From Bog-756 sp963841885 (GTDB taxonomy: Bacteria; Actinomycetota; Acidimicrobiia; Acidimicrobiales; RAAP-2): DNA of 64,000 nucleotides. The stretch covers positions 124,001 through 188,000 of the forward strand of contig CAWJEK010000014.1 of the NCBI GenBank assembly GCA_963841885.1, in the 5' to 3' direction. The position numbers and the translations under genes are program-made. Below the pieces are notes generated by a model. The model searched no databases. It saw nothing but the letters and a program-made list of their open reading frames with translations, and was not told where the DNA came from. Positions 1-9,269 of this stretch are shown here, in pieces. Positions within the stretch are counted from its first letter, which is position 1; every line of letters starts with the position of its first letter.

Positions 1-112
1 TCCGACTGACCCGGACCGACGCCCGTCGGTGACCCAGGGGTCCGGTGGTCCGCGGTCGGGTCGGTGGTTTCCCGGCACGAGGTGAGCCGGCACCGATCAG
101 CCGACCGGTGGA

Positions 113-868
113 CTAGTAGCGCCAGAACGAGCGGCCGAGAAGGTCCTCGAGGTCCTGGTTGTAGGGCTCGAAGTGGGCGCGGAGCCGGGCGACCACATCG
201 GCGTCGGCCTCCTCGTGGCGGGTGGCGTCGTTCCCCTTGGGGAAGGGTCGCTCCGAAGGTCCGAGGCCCAGCCAGGACAGGACCTCGTCGCCCGTCTCCG
301 GGGACTCGAACATCTCCTCGCTCTGCACGACGAGCACCCGGTCCCGGCCGACGTGGTCGAACCACCGCTCCAGCTGCTCCGCGTACTGCCCGCGCGAGGC
401 GTACGAGAACCGCTGGTAGCTGTCGCTGCGCTGTCCCCGGCGCACGATCTCCTCCTGGCCGGCGAGCCGTTCGCCCTCCGTCTCGACGGCCGTCCGGAAC
501 GACTCGGTCTCGTGGTGGCGCCGGCGGTTCAGCCAGTACTGGGAGATGGCCCGCTCCACCGGGTCCCGGAGCAGGGCGATGAAGCGGGTGGAGTCCGGCA
601 GGTCGCGGGCCGCCCGCTCGGGGGCCAGCGGATGGAAGAGCATGTACGGGGTCGACTCCCCCGTGAACTGCCCGTCGTGGCGGATCGGGAAGTTCGACCG
701 GTACCAGCGCAGCCCGCGGTCGTAGTTGAGGTCGAAGTAGTGCACTTCGCGGGTCCGGGCCGGCTCCACCTGGGGGTGGGCGTAGAGCCACTGGGTCAGC
801 GACGTCGTGCCGGCGCGTTGGGCCCCGATGATCACGAAGTCGGGCCACTGCCGCATACCGGCGGTCAT
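113..868 (-). CDS. sulfotransferase family protein
   Basis: A PAPS-dependent sulfotransferase of 251 residues; the acceptor cannot be read from the sequence. It opens with a 5'-phosphosulfate loop, IIGAQRAGTTSL (residues 13-24), and has a 3'-phosphate motif, RDPVERAISQYW (101-112), the two hallmarks of the Sulfotransfer fold. I start it at ATG 868 because GGGAG lies about eight bases upstream. ATG 856 is an alternative, and the open frame beyond 868 shows no family similarity. It points away from the epimerase at 1173 and stands at the edge of a block of glycan-type genes, so a surface polysaccharide or lipid acceptor is an inference. No frame break is visible. Confidence 0.85.
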   Translation of the reverse strand: MTAGMRQWPDFVIIGAQRAGTTSLTQWLYAHPQVEPARTREVHYFDLNYDRGLRWYRSNFPIRHDGQFTGESTPYMLFHPLAPERAARDLPDSTRFIALLRDPVERAISQYWLNRRRHHETESFRTAVETEGERLAGQEEIVRRGQRSDSYQRFSYASRGQYAEQLERWFDHVGRDRVLVVQSEEMFESPETGDEVLSWLGLGPSERPFPKGNDATRHEEADADVVARLRAHFEPYNQDLEDLLGRSFWRY

Positions 869-1172
869 GCCGCGGACTCCCAGCCGCTGCAACGGCGAGT
901 GCCGGAGTGCCCGCGCGGGAGCCGATTGGCGCACCCTTCCGGCCCTCGATCCCTCCACGGCGGTCCCCTGATGCCGGCTCAACTGCCCGACGTCGTCGGC
1001 GTGACGGTCGACATGGTAGCAGCCCCCCGTGCGCCGACCCGGGGCCTGATCCGGTGCCCGGGAGCGGATCGAGGCGACCCTCCATGACCTAGCATCGCGG
1101 GTGGACGACACCTCTCGACGAAGGTTTCCGGTACCCCTGTGCGAGCTACGAGCCGATGATCGACATCCGACC
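869..1172. other. divergent intergenic region, sulfotransferase / epimerase
   Basis: This 304-bp gap separates two divergent genes. On the plus strand TAGCAT at 1091-1096 could be a -10 element, but no good -35 sits at 16-18 bp. On the minus strand TACCAT (1017 down to 1012) has the same weakness. I see no other gene or repeat here. Confidence 0.4.
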
Positions 1173-2107
1173 ATGAAGGTGGTCGTCACCGGGGGCGCCG
1201 GCTTCATCGGCGCCAACCTGTGCCGGACGTTCGCCGGAGATCCCGGTGTCGACGACGTCGTGGCTCTCGACGACCTGTCGACCGGGGACCGCGACAACCT
1301 CGCCGGGGTCGACGGCGTCAGCCTGGTCGAAGGATCCATCCTCGACCCGGCCGCGCTCGACGAGGTCGTGCCCGGGGCCACGGCCATCGTCCACCTGGCG
1401 GCCCGACCCTCGGTGCCCCGCTCCTTGACGGACCCCATGGCCAGTCATGACGCCAACGCCACCGGCACGATGCAGGTACTGGAGGCGGCCCGCCGCCACG
1501 GCGGTCCCCAGGTCATCGTGGCCTCGTCGTCGTCGGTCTACGGCGCCAACCCGACGCTGCCCAAGCGCGAGGACATGGTGGCCCGTCCGGTCAGTCCCTA
1601 TGCGGCGAGCAAGCTCGCCGCCGAATCCTCGACCCTCGCCTACGGCTATTCGTTCGGCCTGCCGGTGCTGGCCTTCCGGTTTCCAACGTGTTCGGGCCCC
1701 TCCAGTCGCCCGACCACGCCTATGCCGCCGTCGTGCCGGCGTTCCTGGCCGCCGCCGTCCGGGGGGAGCCCGTGACCATCCACGGCGACGAATGCAGACC
1801 CGTGACTTCACCTACGTGGGCACCGTCACCTCCGTGATCGCCGACGCGGTGCGCCGCCCGGTGACCCATCCGACACCCGTGAACCTGGCGTTCGGCACGA
1901 GGGTGTCGTTGCTCGAGTCCCCTCGAGCGCATCGGGGCCGTCCTGGGCATCGAGGTCGCCCGCCGACACGTCGATCCCCGACCGGGTGACGTGCGCGACT
2001 CGCAAGCCGACCAGACCACCCTTCGCAGTCTCTTCCCGGACGCCCGGGCCGTCCCCCTCGACGAGGGGCTCCGCGCCACCGCGGCGTGGTTCGCGGGACG
2101 GTCTTGA
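1173..2107 (+). CDS. NAD-dependent epimerase/dehydratase (frame broken)
   Basis: An extended short-chain dehydrogenase of the nucleotide-sugar epimerase type, probably acting on a UDP- or dTDP-sugar. The N-terminal Rossmann motif is TGGAGFIG (residues 6-13), a Ser-rich strand SSSSVYG lies near 119-125, and the catalytic pair is Y143 and K147 in SPYAASK. After FRF (about 1682) the expected NVFGP continues one base out of frame. A second shift lies near 1793 before MQTRDFTYV and a third near 1920 before LERIGAVLG. Read across these, the product is about 311 residues, normal for the family. ATG 1173 immediately precedes the Rossmann strand; its ribosome site is weak. The stop overlaps the TTG start of the next gene. 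Sequence error is more likely than a pseudogene, because all later motifs survive. Confidence 0.8.
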
Positions 2108-2788
2108 CCCAGACCGGGGGTCACGTCGAGCACGGACCCCGGACCCACCCCGGACGCACCGGGCCGCCGACGGGCCGGGGTGAGCTGATCGCCGGGGCGA
2201 TCCTCCTCGCCTGGTTGGCGGTCGCCTGCCTCGTCGTTCACCACTCCCCCGCGCCGAACGCCCTCGACCGGTGGGGGTTCCGCCTCTTCCCGGTGGTCCG
2301 GCACTCGACCTGGATGGTGCGGGTCACCGAACTCGGCGGCCTGCCCGTCCTGATCGTCGGCTCGGCGCTCGCCGCGGTCGTCGCCGGCGGACGCGACCGG
2401 GTGCGGGCCGTGGCCTGTCTGGTCGGACCGGTGGCCGCCGTCGTACTCTCCGAATGGGTCATCAAGCCTGTCGTCGGTCGTCACTACGCCGGCGTCCTCA
2501 CCTTCCCTCCGGGCACGTCACCGCGGTCGCCTCGCTGGGCGCGGCCTGGACCCTGGCCGTGCCTCGGTGGCTCCGATGGCCGGTGGCGGCCGTCGCCGCC
2601 GTGGTGATCATCCTCATGACCGTGTCCGTGGTCAGCCTGGCCTGGCACTACACCAGCACGACGCGCTGGCCGGGGCGGTCTGCGGCATCGGCACCGTCCT
2701 GGTGATCGACGGCTGGCTCCGTCTGGCGTTCGCTCGGCCCACCGGGGGGCCCTCGGCCTCCTCGTACCCGCCGGGAGATGCCGGCTGA
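2104..2788 (+). CDS. PAP2-family membrane phosphatase (frame broken)
   Basis: A polytopic membrane phosphatase of the PAP2 superfamily, about 228 residues, likely acting on a lipid phosphate or undecaprenyl-type pyrophosphate at the membrane face. Conserved signatures appear in order: KPVVGRHY, then FPSGHVTA (with a one-base shift near 2508), then SLAWHYTHDALAGA (with another near 2660), corresponding to the three phosphatase motifs. Hydrophobic segments include the one starting LIAGAILLAWLAVACLVV. I take TTG 2104 as start because it overlaps the upstream TGA (TTGA) and the frame then runs straight into the first membrane helix. The overlap implies co-translation with the epimerase. Confidence 0.78.
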
Positions 2789-2922
2789 CCACCTCCTCCT
2801 CAAGAATGAGGAGAAGCCTGGGCCAGACGGGCCTTTCGACGGTAAGGTGAAGGACCTGGACCGTCGTCACAAGGGACGGCTAGGGGGACTCCGACCTGGT
2901 CGGATGACACGTTGGGGGCACC

Positions 2923-4214
2923 GTGGACGATCTGATGGACGAGGTGGACTGCCGGACTCCCACCACCGATTGTGCGGTGAGTCGCCGCACGGTGGCCTGG
3001 GTCGACGTCCGCTACCTCCGGTCCGTCGCCCCGGTGACGGCGGGCATCGCCCTCGACCGCATCCGCCTGGCCGTCCGGGGCGACGACCGCGTCTGCCCGA
3101 TGGCGCTGTCCCGTCTCGCCGTCGCCTTCGGTCCGTCGGCCGCCGGTGTGCCACCCCGGGTCCTGGGGGACCGCCTGGCGCGGGCCGTCGATCCGGTGGG
3201 GGTCGGCCCGGCGGCGTCGCTGCCCGTGGCCGTCGCGATCGGGGTCGACCGGACCGACGGCCGACCGGGCACGATCGAGCTGATCCGCCGGGCCGGCGCC
3301 GCGGCCCGGATGGGGGCCGCCTCGCTGCAGCAGGGGGTCATCCCCGGACCTCACCGCCGACTCTCCGTGGTCACCGTCGACAGCCTGATCCAGGGGGGCC
3401 CGGAGTCGACGTCCGTCGGCTGCCAGATCCGGCGACGGAGCGTCCGCTGCGTCGAGCTCGCCCAGCCCGGGCCGACCCCCGCCGCCCCGCTCCTCGGCGG
3501 GCAACAGGCCCCCACCGCGGTCGGCGACCCTCCGACGTCCTACCTCTCGGTCCTCGTCGTGGATCCCGTCGGCACGCCCCAGACGCGGACCCGGACTGGC
3601 GGCGCTGTCGGCGGCGGCCACGGCGGAGCAGCTGGGGTGCCGGGCCGTCGACCTGGTGGTCGGCCCCGACGTCCTACCGACGATCGGCGGGGGGGACCCG
3701 GTCGACGTGGTCGTCGTGGCCCTCGACGGAGGATGGGAGCTCCCACCTTCCGGTTGGGCGGCGGGGACCTGGGGGGTGGCGGCCCGGGTGACCGCGGCCT
3801 TCCAGGCCGCCGGGCTGCCGGTCCTCGCCCTGCACGCCGGATCGGGAGCCGGTGCCCTGGCCAGCTGCGTCGCCCAGGGGGCGACCGCCGTCTTCAGCGT
3901 GGACCAGCTCCCCGAGGCCCTGCAGTCGCTGGCCTCACCCGTCGGGGACGACGGGACGCCCGGCGACCAGGCCCACCCGGATCCGTTCCGCGCCCTGGTC
4001 GGCCTCACGGCCAGCGAGCGGCGGGTCCTGTACTACATGACCGAGGGTTGGGCGGCCCAGGACATGACCGACGAGCTCGTGGTGTCGCTCACCACGGTGC
4101 GCTCCCACATCCGGTCGGTGCTCCGTAAGCTCGGCGTCCGTTCCCAGCTGGCCGCCGTGGCGCTCGCCAACTCCCGGGACCTCCGGCGCAACGGCAACCG
4201 CGCCGCCGGCCTAG
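2923..4214 (+). CDS. LuxR-type HTH regulator with GGDEF-like and receiver-like N-terminus (frame broken)
   Basis: A DNA-binding regulator. The C-terminal part (about 3995-4170) is a clear LuxR/GerE helix-turn-helix: LTASERRVLYYMTEGW, then TTVRSHIRSVLRKLGV. Before it a receiver-like alpha/beta stretch runs from AVDLVVGPDVLP to TAVFSVDQLPEAL. The first 200 residues weakly recall a degenerate GGDEF domain, without the signature motif. GTG 2923 follows a GGGGGCACC ribosome site. A one-base shift near 3597 separates the N-terminal part from the receiver-like part. After the HTH the frame stays open into the formyltransferase, but a TAG at 4212-4214 overlaps a GTG (TAGTG) one frame away. I therefore end the regulator there and treat the join as unresolved. 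It sits in a glycan-gene block, whose expression it may control. Confidence 0.65.
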
Positions 4215-5005
4215 TGCCGACGCCCCGCGACGCCGACCGTCCGGTCGTCCTCCTCGCCGGTCCGGGCGACACCACCGACATCGTGGCCAACTACCTGGCG
4301 ACCCGGGTGCCGAGGCTCGTCGTGGTGGTGGAGGCGTCCCCGTCGCGGGTGACGATGGCCAAACGCCGGGCGGCCCGCATCGGATGGCCCACCGTGATCG
4401 GACAGGTGCTCTTCGTGACGACCGTCCTGCCGTACCTCCGGTGGCGCGGTCGACGCCGGATCGCCGAGATCGTCGCCGGGGCGGGACTCGACGCCACGCC
4501 GCGGGTCCCCGTCCGCCACGTCGGGTCGGTCAACGATGACGACACGGTCGGCTTCCTCCGTGACGCCTCCCCCGCCGTCGTGGTCGTCAACGGCACGAGG
4601 ATCATCTCGAAGGCCGTGCTCGGGTCGGTGGACTGCCAGTTCGTCAACACCCACGCCGGGACCACCCCGCGCTACCGCGGCGTGCACGGTGGCTACTGGG
4701 CGCTGGCGGAGGGCCACCCCGCCCTGGTCGGGACGACCGTGCACCTGGTCGACGAGGGGATCGACACCGGCTCGGTCCTGGCCCGGGCCCCGTTCGCGGT
4801 CACCCGGGCCGACACCATCGCCACCTACCCGTACCTCCACCTGGCGGCCGGGCTCCCGTCCCTCGGCGACCAGGTGGAGCGGGCCCTGGCCGGCGAGCGG
4901 CTCACGCCCCTGGTCGAGGACCCCCCCGAGGGAGGTTCCCACCTCTACCTGCACCCCACTCTGTGGGAGTACCTCCGGCGCCGGATCGTCGACGGGGTCC
5001 GCTGA
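4214..5005 (+). CDS. formyltransferase family protein, sugar-N-formyltransferase type
   Basis: A one-carbon formyltransferase of about 263 residues using a 10-formyl-tetrahydrofolate-type donor. The catalytic Asn-His pair is in VNTHAGTTPRYRG (N145, H147 from the GTG start) and the catalytic Asp in DEGIDTG (D184), matching the N-H-D triad of the Fmt/ArnA fold. It lacks the C-terminal tRNA-binding domain of methionyl-tRNA formyltransferase, and the genes around it are glycan genes, so an amino-sugar acceptor is more likely; that is inference. GTG 4214 overlaps the TAG that would end the regulator. Without an upstream indel, the two would form a single regulator-enzyme fusion in one frame. The polysaccharide deacetylase follows 121 bases later. 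Confidence 0.75.
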   Translation: MPTPRDADRPVVLLAGPGDTTDIVANYLATRVPRLVVVVEASPSRVTMAKRRAARIGWPTVIGQVLFVTTVLPYLRWRGRRRIAEIVAGAGLDATPRVPVRHVGSVNDDDTVGFLRDASPAVVVVNGTRIISKAVLGSVDCQFVNTHAGTTPRYRGVHGGYWALAEGHPALVGTTVHLVDEGIDTGSVLARAPFAVTRADTIATYPYLHLAAGLPSLGDQVERALAGERLTPLVEDPPEGGSHLYLHPTLWEYLRRRIVDGVR

Positions 5006-5126
5006 GTGCCCCCGGCCGCCACCGCACCGGTCCGGCCCCGTCGGGCGCCCGGGCCCATCCGGGGTAACAATTGACGCCCGGGCGACGTGCCGCCCGGTCT
5101 GGCCCAGCGATCGGAGAGCATCCACG

Positions 5127-6143
5127 GTGATCGAGAGCGACACCCCGGGAGCCCTGGTCATCTCGCTCGACTTCGAGCTGCACTGGGGAATCCGGGACCA
5201 TGCCGACCGCACCAGCGCCGCCTACGCCGACCTGGCGCCCTCCCGTCAGGTCGTGGCCGACCTGTCCGCCCTGTTCGCGCAACGGGGGATCCGGGCCACC
5301 TGGGCGACGGTGGGCCTCCTGTTCGCCTCCGACCGGGAGTCCGTCGAGGCGGTGCGCCCCACGCGGCGGCCGGCCTACCGGCGGCCCGAACTCGACCCCT
5401 ACCGCGAGCCGATCGGCGAATCGGAGGACGCCGACCCCGAACACCTCGCCGGCTCGCTGGTCCGCCAGCTCGCCGCCACGCCCGGCCAGGAGGTGGCCTC
5501 GCACACCTTCTCCCACTTCTACTGCCTGGAGGAGGGGCAGGACGGTGAGGACCTGGCCGCCGATCTGGCCGCCGCCCAGGCCATCGCCGGGATGCTCGGC
5601 CTGCGCCTCACGAGCCTGGTGCTGCCGCGCAACCAGTGGAACCCGAGGTACGCACCGATCGTCTCGGAGGCGGGGTTCACCTGCATCCGCGGCCCCCAGC
5701 CGTCCTTCGGCCACGAGGCCCGGGCCCACGGGGGGCACGGGATGCTCGGTCGGGCCGGGCGGCTGGTGGACACCTATGCGGGCACCTCACCCCCGCCCAC
5801 GACGGCCTGGGACGCCGTCCGCCGGTCCGACGGGCTCTGCGACGTGCCGGCCAGTGCGTTCCTGCGCCCCTACTCCCCCGGCCGGCGCCGACTGGTGCCG
5901 TTGCAGTACCGGCGCCTCGTCACGGGGATGCGGGACGCGGCGCGGCGCGGCCGGATCTTCCACCTCTGGTGGCACCCGCAGAACTTCGCCCGCCATCCCG
6001 AGGAGAGCTTCGAGCTCCTCGACCGGCTGCTCGACGAGTTCGACCGGCTCTCCCGCCAGGAGGGCCTGGCATCGCTGTCCATGCGGGACGTGGCGACCAC
6101 CGTGACGGGGGCCGACGCCCCCGGCACCGCCCCCGCGTCCTGA
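5127..6143 (+). CDS. polysaccharide deacetylase family protein
   Basis: A NodB-like carbohydrate esterase of 338 residues that would remove N-acetyl groups from a polysaccharide or glycan precursor. The metal site is visible as SLDFELHWG (D15, E17) and SHTFSHFY (H126 and H130); the classic TFDD of motif 1 is replaced by LDFE, a known variant in this superfamily. GTG 5127 has GGAGAG nine bases upstream. No signal peptide is evident, so it probably acts on a cytoplasmic intermediate. The glycosyltransferase-like gene begins four bases after the stop, so the two are cotranscribed. The frame is intact. Confidence 0.85.
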   Translation: MIESDTPGALVISLDFELHWGIRDHADRTSAAYADLAPSRQVVADLSALFAQRGIRATWATVGLLFASDRESVEAVRPTRRPAYRRPELDPYREPIGESEDADPEHLAGSLVRQLAATPGQEVASHTFSHFYCLEEGQDGEDLAADLAAAQAIAGMLGLRLTSLVLPRNQWNPRYAPIVSEAGFTCIRGPQPSFGHEARAHGGHGMLGRAGRLVDTYAGTSPPPTTAWDAVRRSDGLCDVPASAFLRPYSPGRRRLVPLQYRRLVTGMRDAARRGRIFHLWWHPQNFARHPEESFELLDRLLDEFDRLSRQEGLASLSMRDVATTVTGADAPGTAPAS

Positions 6144-6147
6144 TCCG

Positions 6148-7059
6148 GTGCTCAACATCGTCACCGTCCACTGGCGGTCGCCGAAGTGGATCGAGCCGCA
6201 GCTGTCCTACCTGGCCCGCTCCCTCGACGTCCCCTACCGGGTGTTCGCCTCGCTGAACGGGATCGCCGACCGTCGGCTCTGGGACCGCTTCCACTTCGCC
6301 GCCGACCTCGAGGGCAGCCACGCCGAGAAGCTGAACGCCCTGGCGGCCATCGCCCTCGAGCAGTCGGACCCCGACGACCGGCTGGTGTTCCTCGACGGCG
6401 ACGCCTTCCCCGTCCGGCCGATCGGCGCCTGGATGGACGACGTGCTCGGGGCCTACCCGTTGGCCGCCGTGCGGCGGGACGAGAACCTCGGCGACATCCA
6501 GCCCCACCCGTGTTTCACGTTCACGACGTGCCGCTTCTGGGCGCAGCTCGGTGGTGACTGGCGGGAGGGTGGGACGTGGACCCTGGCGACCGGCGAGGAG
6601 ACGACCGACGTCGGCGGCACCCTGCTCCATCAGCTGCGGGACCAGGGCCATGACTGGCTCCCCATCCTGCGCACCAACGTGCACAACCCCGAACCCCTGT
6701 GCTTCGGCGTCTACGGCCACCGGGTGTACCACCACGGCGCCGGCTTCCGGACCCCCGTGACCCGTGTCGGGACGATCGACGCCACGCCGCCGCCCGGATC
6801 GACGGCGTGGGGAACCAGCCTCGAGGGACTCGCCCGTCGGGCGGTCCGCCGGCCCTCGTTGATCGCCTCGGTCCGGCCCGGCGACGTGCCCCGGATCGGG
6901 CGGGCGGCGCAGGTGTCCCTCGGCAAGCAGACACGGAGGTGGCAGGAGCGTCGGCGGATCCGGCAGCTGGCCGCCACCGAGCGCCGCCAGGACGCGGTGT
7001 TCGAACGGCTGGTCCGTGACCCCGGGTTCTTCACCGCCTTCGACGACACCGAGGTGTAG
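6148..7059 (+). CDS. glycosyltransferase-like protein with DxD motif
   Basis: A 303-residue protein that begins with a strand typical of nucleotide-sugar-binding folds (LNIVTVHWRSPKW) and carries FLDGDAFPV, where D83 and D85 form a DxD metal motif after a hydrophobic strand. This pattern fits a GT-A type glycosyltransferase, though I do not recognise a named family. The basic C-terminal tail (about residues 240-285) has many Arg residues and could sit on the membrane. GTG 6148 lies four bases after the deacetylase stop. Cotranscription with the deacetylase and formyltransferase suggests the three modify one surface glycan; donor and acceptor are unknown. Confidence 0.6.
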   Translation: MLNIVTVHWRSPKWIEPQLSYLARSLDVPYRVFASLNGIADRRLWDRFHFAADLEGSHAEKLNALAAIALEQSDPDDRLVFLDGDAFPVRPIGAWMDDVLGAYPLAAVRRDENLGDIQPHPCFTFTTCRFWAQLGGDWREGGTWTLATGEETTDVGGTLLHQLRDQGHDWLPILRTNVHNPEPLCFGVYGHRVYHHGAGFRTPVTRVGTIDATPPPGSTAWGTSLEGLARRAVRRPSLIASVRPGDVPRIGRAAQVSLGKQTRRWQERRRIRQLAATERRQDAVFERLVRDPGFFTAFDDTEV

Positions 7060-7077
7060 CGGTAACCGCCGCTCCGC

Positions 7078-7617
7078 TCAGCAGTGGCGCTGGAGGACGA
7101 GCGCCTTGGCCAGGGCACCCCACTCGTAGAGCACCGAGAGCGGCAGCCGGGAGACCGACTCGCTCTGGGGCACGATGACCAGGCGGGCGTCCGTGCACCG
7201 TTCGAAGAGCATCCGGGCGCGGGTGGCCTGGGTCCTCCCCGGCACGATGATCAACGTCTTCCAGTGGTGGCGCTCGGCCTCGCGGCCCACGTACTCGGCC
7301 TCACCCCGGGTGTCGAGCGGATCCGCCCGGAAGCAGACGATCCGCACCGTGGGTCCGGCGTCCGGGCACGGCGCCTCCACCGTGCCGCCGAGGGAGATCA
7401 GCGCCTCCGGGGCGTAGCCGGCCCGGACCAGGGCGATCGCCCTCTGCGCCCGCAGCTGCCCCGGGTCGCCACCCAACGCCACCACGACGTCGGCCCGGAC
7501 GGGACGATCGGTGGGGGGCCAGACGAACAGCCGGGCCGACGCCGCCACGAACACCACGGCCCCCACGCCGACGACCAGGGCGACCCTTCGGAACGCCGTC
7601 GAGCGGGGGAAGGACAC
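7078..7617 (-). CDS. YdcF/SanA-like (DUF218) membrane protein
   Basis: A 179-residue envelope protein. After an N-terminal membrane segment (ALVVGVGAVVFVAASARLFV) comes the DUF218 core. ADVVVALGGDPGQLRAQ and AIALVRAGYAPEALIS correspond to the family nucleotide-like fold, and RGEAEYVGRE with IIVPGRTQATRARMLF is the second conserved half. Members such as SanA, ElyC and YdcF act in envelope maintenance, possibly on lipid-linked glycans. The start is uncertain: GTG 7617 sits just before the basic stretch preceding the membrane helix, and an upstream ATG at 7668 is in frame. It converges on the glycosyltransferase-like gene with an 18-base gap. Confidence 0.75.
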   Translation of the reverse strand: MSFPRSTAFRRVALVVGVGAVVFVAASARLFVWPPTDRPVRADVVVALGGDPGQLRAQRAIALVRAGYAPEALISLGGTVEAPCPDAGPTVRIVCFRADPLDTRGEAEYVGREAERHHWKTLIIVPGRTQATRARMLFERCTDARLVIVPQSESVSRLPLSVLYEWGALAKALVLQRHC

Positions 7618-7745
7618 GGCTGCAGGGTAGTGGCCCCGACCATCGGGCCGGCGGTCACCGAGCCGCACCGCCCGTCGCCGGGGACGACGGGTCGGACCCG
7701 ACGCCCCGACACCGGACGGCGGTACGAATTCACCCAGGAACCCCC

Positions 7746-8671
7746 ATGGACCGAACCCGCAGACTGGCGATCAGCCTCACCCTCAACCTCGGGCTGGTGG
7801 TCGCCCAGGTGGCGTTCGGCGTCATCGCCCATTCGACCGGTCTGCTGGCCGACGCCGGGCACAATCTGACCGATGTCGGCGCCCTGGCGCTGTCGCTGGT
7901 CGCCGTGCGCCTGGCCCTCCGCCCGGCCAGTCCGGCCCGGTCCTTCGGCAACCACCGGGCCACCATCCTCGCCGCCCTGGCCAACGCCGTCCTCATCGCC
8001 GCCGTGACCGTGCTCATCGTGGTGGCGGCCGTCCACCGCCTCCTCCATCCCGGGCCACGTCGACGCCGGCATCGTGGTGGCGGTGGCCGCCGCCGGCCTG
8101 GTGGTCAACGGAATCGCCGCCGTGGTGCTGGCCGAGCGGGGTGGCGACCTCAACATGCGCTCCGCGCTCCTGCACATGGTGGGCGACGCCCTGGCCTCGG
8201 CGGCCGTCCTGGTCGCGGGGCTCCTCCTGCTCGTCGCCCCGTCGGCCACCTGGCTCGATCCCGTCTCGTCCCTGGTGGTCGCCGCGGTCATCGTCTCGCA
8301 GGCCGCCGGCGTGTTCCGCTCGACCATCGCCGTCCTCCTCGAGTCCACGCCGGGCGACGTCGACCTCGCGGACCTGACCGCCGCCATGGGTGACGTGGCC
8401 GGCGTCGAGCGGGGTGCACGATCTCCACGTGTGGAGCCTCTCGAGTGAGGTGCGGGTGCTCTCGGCCCACGTGGTCCTGACCGGCCATCCGAGCCTCGAG
8501 GAGGCGAACGTGGTCGGCGAGCGCGTGAAGCGGGCCATCGGCACCCCGTTCGGCATCGCCCACAGCACCCTGGAGCTCGAGTGCGAACCCTGCGCCGACA
8601 TGGACGTCGACCCCTGCGCGATGGACTCCCTGGAGCCGTCACCGGCGACGACCCACCACCATCACCACTGA
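7746..8671 (+). CDS. cation diffusion facilitator metal exporter (frame broken)
   Basis: A CDF-family efflux pump of about 308 residues exporting Zn2+ or a similar divalent metal by proton antiport. The two intramembrane metal sites are visible: HN..D in LLADAGHNLTDV (helix 2) and HMVGDALAS (helix 5). The SFGNHRATILAALANA loop is also typical. The C-terminal cytoplasmic domain has VHDLHVWSL. The tail is unusually metal-rich, with CEPCADMDVDPC and five terminal histidines, which may sense or buffer metal. Single-base shifts occur near 8045 and 8408; both flanking halves align to the family, so I join them. ATG 7746 follows CAGGAAC. No metalloregulator gene is adjacent. Confidence 0.82.
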
Positions 8672-9269
8672 CCCACCACCGTCTCCGCCGGGTCGTCGCC
8701 GTCACCATCGATCCGTCGCCACGACGGGCCGACCCCGGGCGCGACGCAGCCCCGAGTAACCGGGCGGCCGAAACCGCCCCAGCTCCTCGGGGCCACGTAC
8801 CGGTGGCCCGGCTCCACCCGTCGCCGGTCGTGTCGGACAACCCGCGCCAGGCGTCCGTCCCGACGTGCCCGGAGGCACACCGGTCCGTCCCCGGACCTCC
8901 CTGCCGGTCGCCTACGGCCGTCCCGTTCCTCCCGGTCCGGCCCCGGGGATCCGGTCGGTGACCGTTCCCTGGACCTCGCCCGGAGCCCCGGTGGGCTTCG
9001 GCTTTCCGACAGGAGTCACTGTGAACCGAGGCCTGCGGGGGGTCAAGAGTCCCGGCGCGAAATCCTGAGCTTTTCCTCCGGATTTCCCGTTCCTTCCCCA
9101 GATTCTCCGTGGATCTCCACCGTTCGTCCCCAGGCGATCGCACCGCCCGCCCGCGCCGCGGTCCGTTTCCGCCGACCCCCGCGAGGGGTAGTGTCCTGGG
9201 ACGACGGACGGCCCCGGGGGACGGGGCGGCCCGGGCCCACCGCGGCCGGGCACGACCGTACGGGGGAAC
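8672..9269. other. 598-bp gap before the GH43-like gene
   Basis: No gene with family resemblance is visible on either strand. The stretch holds two adjacent hairpins at 8762-8809 (listed separately) and a pyrimidine-rich, lower-GC segment at about 9060-9120. It is a long leader or promoter region for the gene starting near 9270. I do not recognise a known riboswitch class. Confidence 0.4.
8762..8809. other. two tandem hairpins
   Basis: GGGCGG (8762-8767) pairs with CCGCCC (8774-8779) around a CCGAAA loop. Ten bases later GGGCCAC (8790-8796) pairs with GTGGCCC (8803-8809) around GTACCG. Neither is followed by a T tract. They lie 90 bases after the metal exporter stop, so a terminator or a structured leader for the downstream gene are both possible. 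Confidence 0.45.

Noticed and set aside
1..112. A gene at the left edge
   Set aside because: The first 112 bases show no motif-bearing frame; the sulfotransferase stop is at 113-115.
8672..9269. Known riboswitch (c-di-GMP, c-di-AMP, cobalamin) before the GH43-like gene
   Set aside because: I could not match any conserved core; only two simple hairpins are visible.
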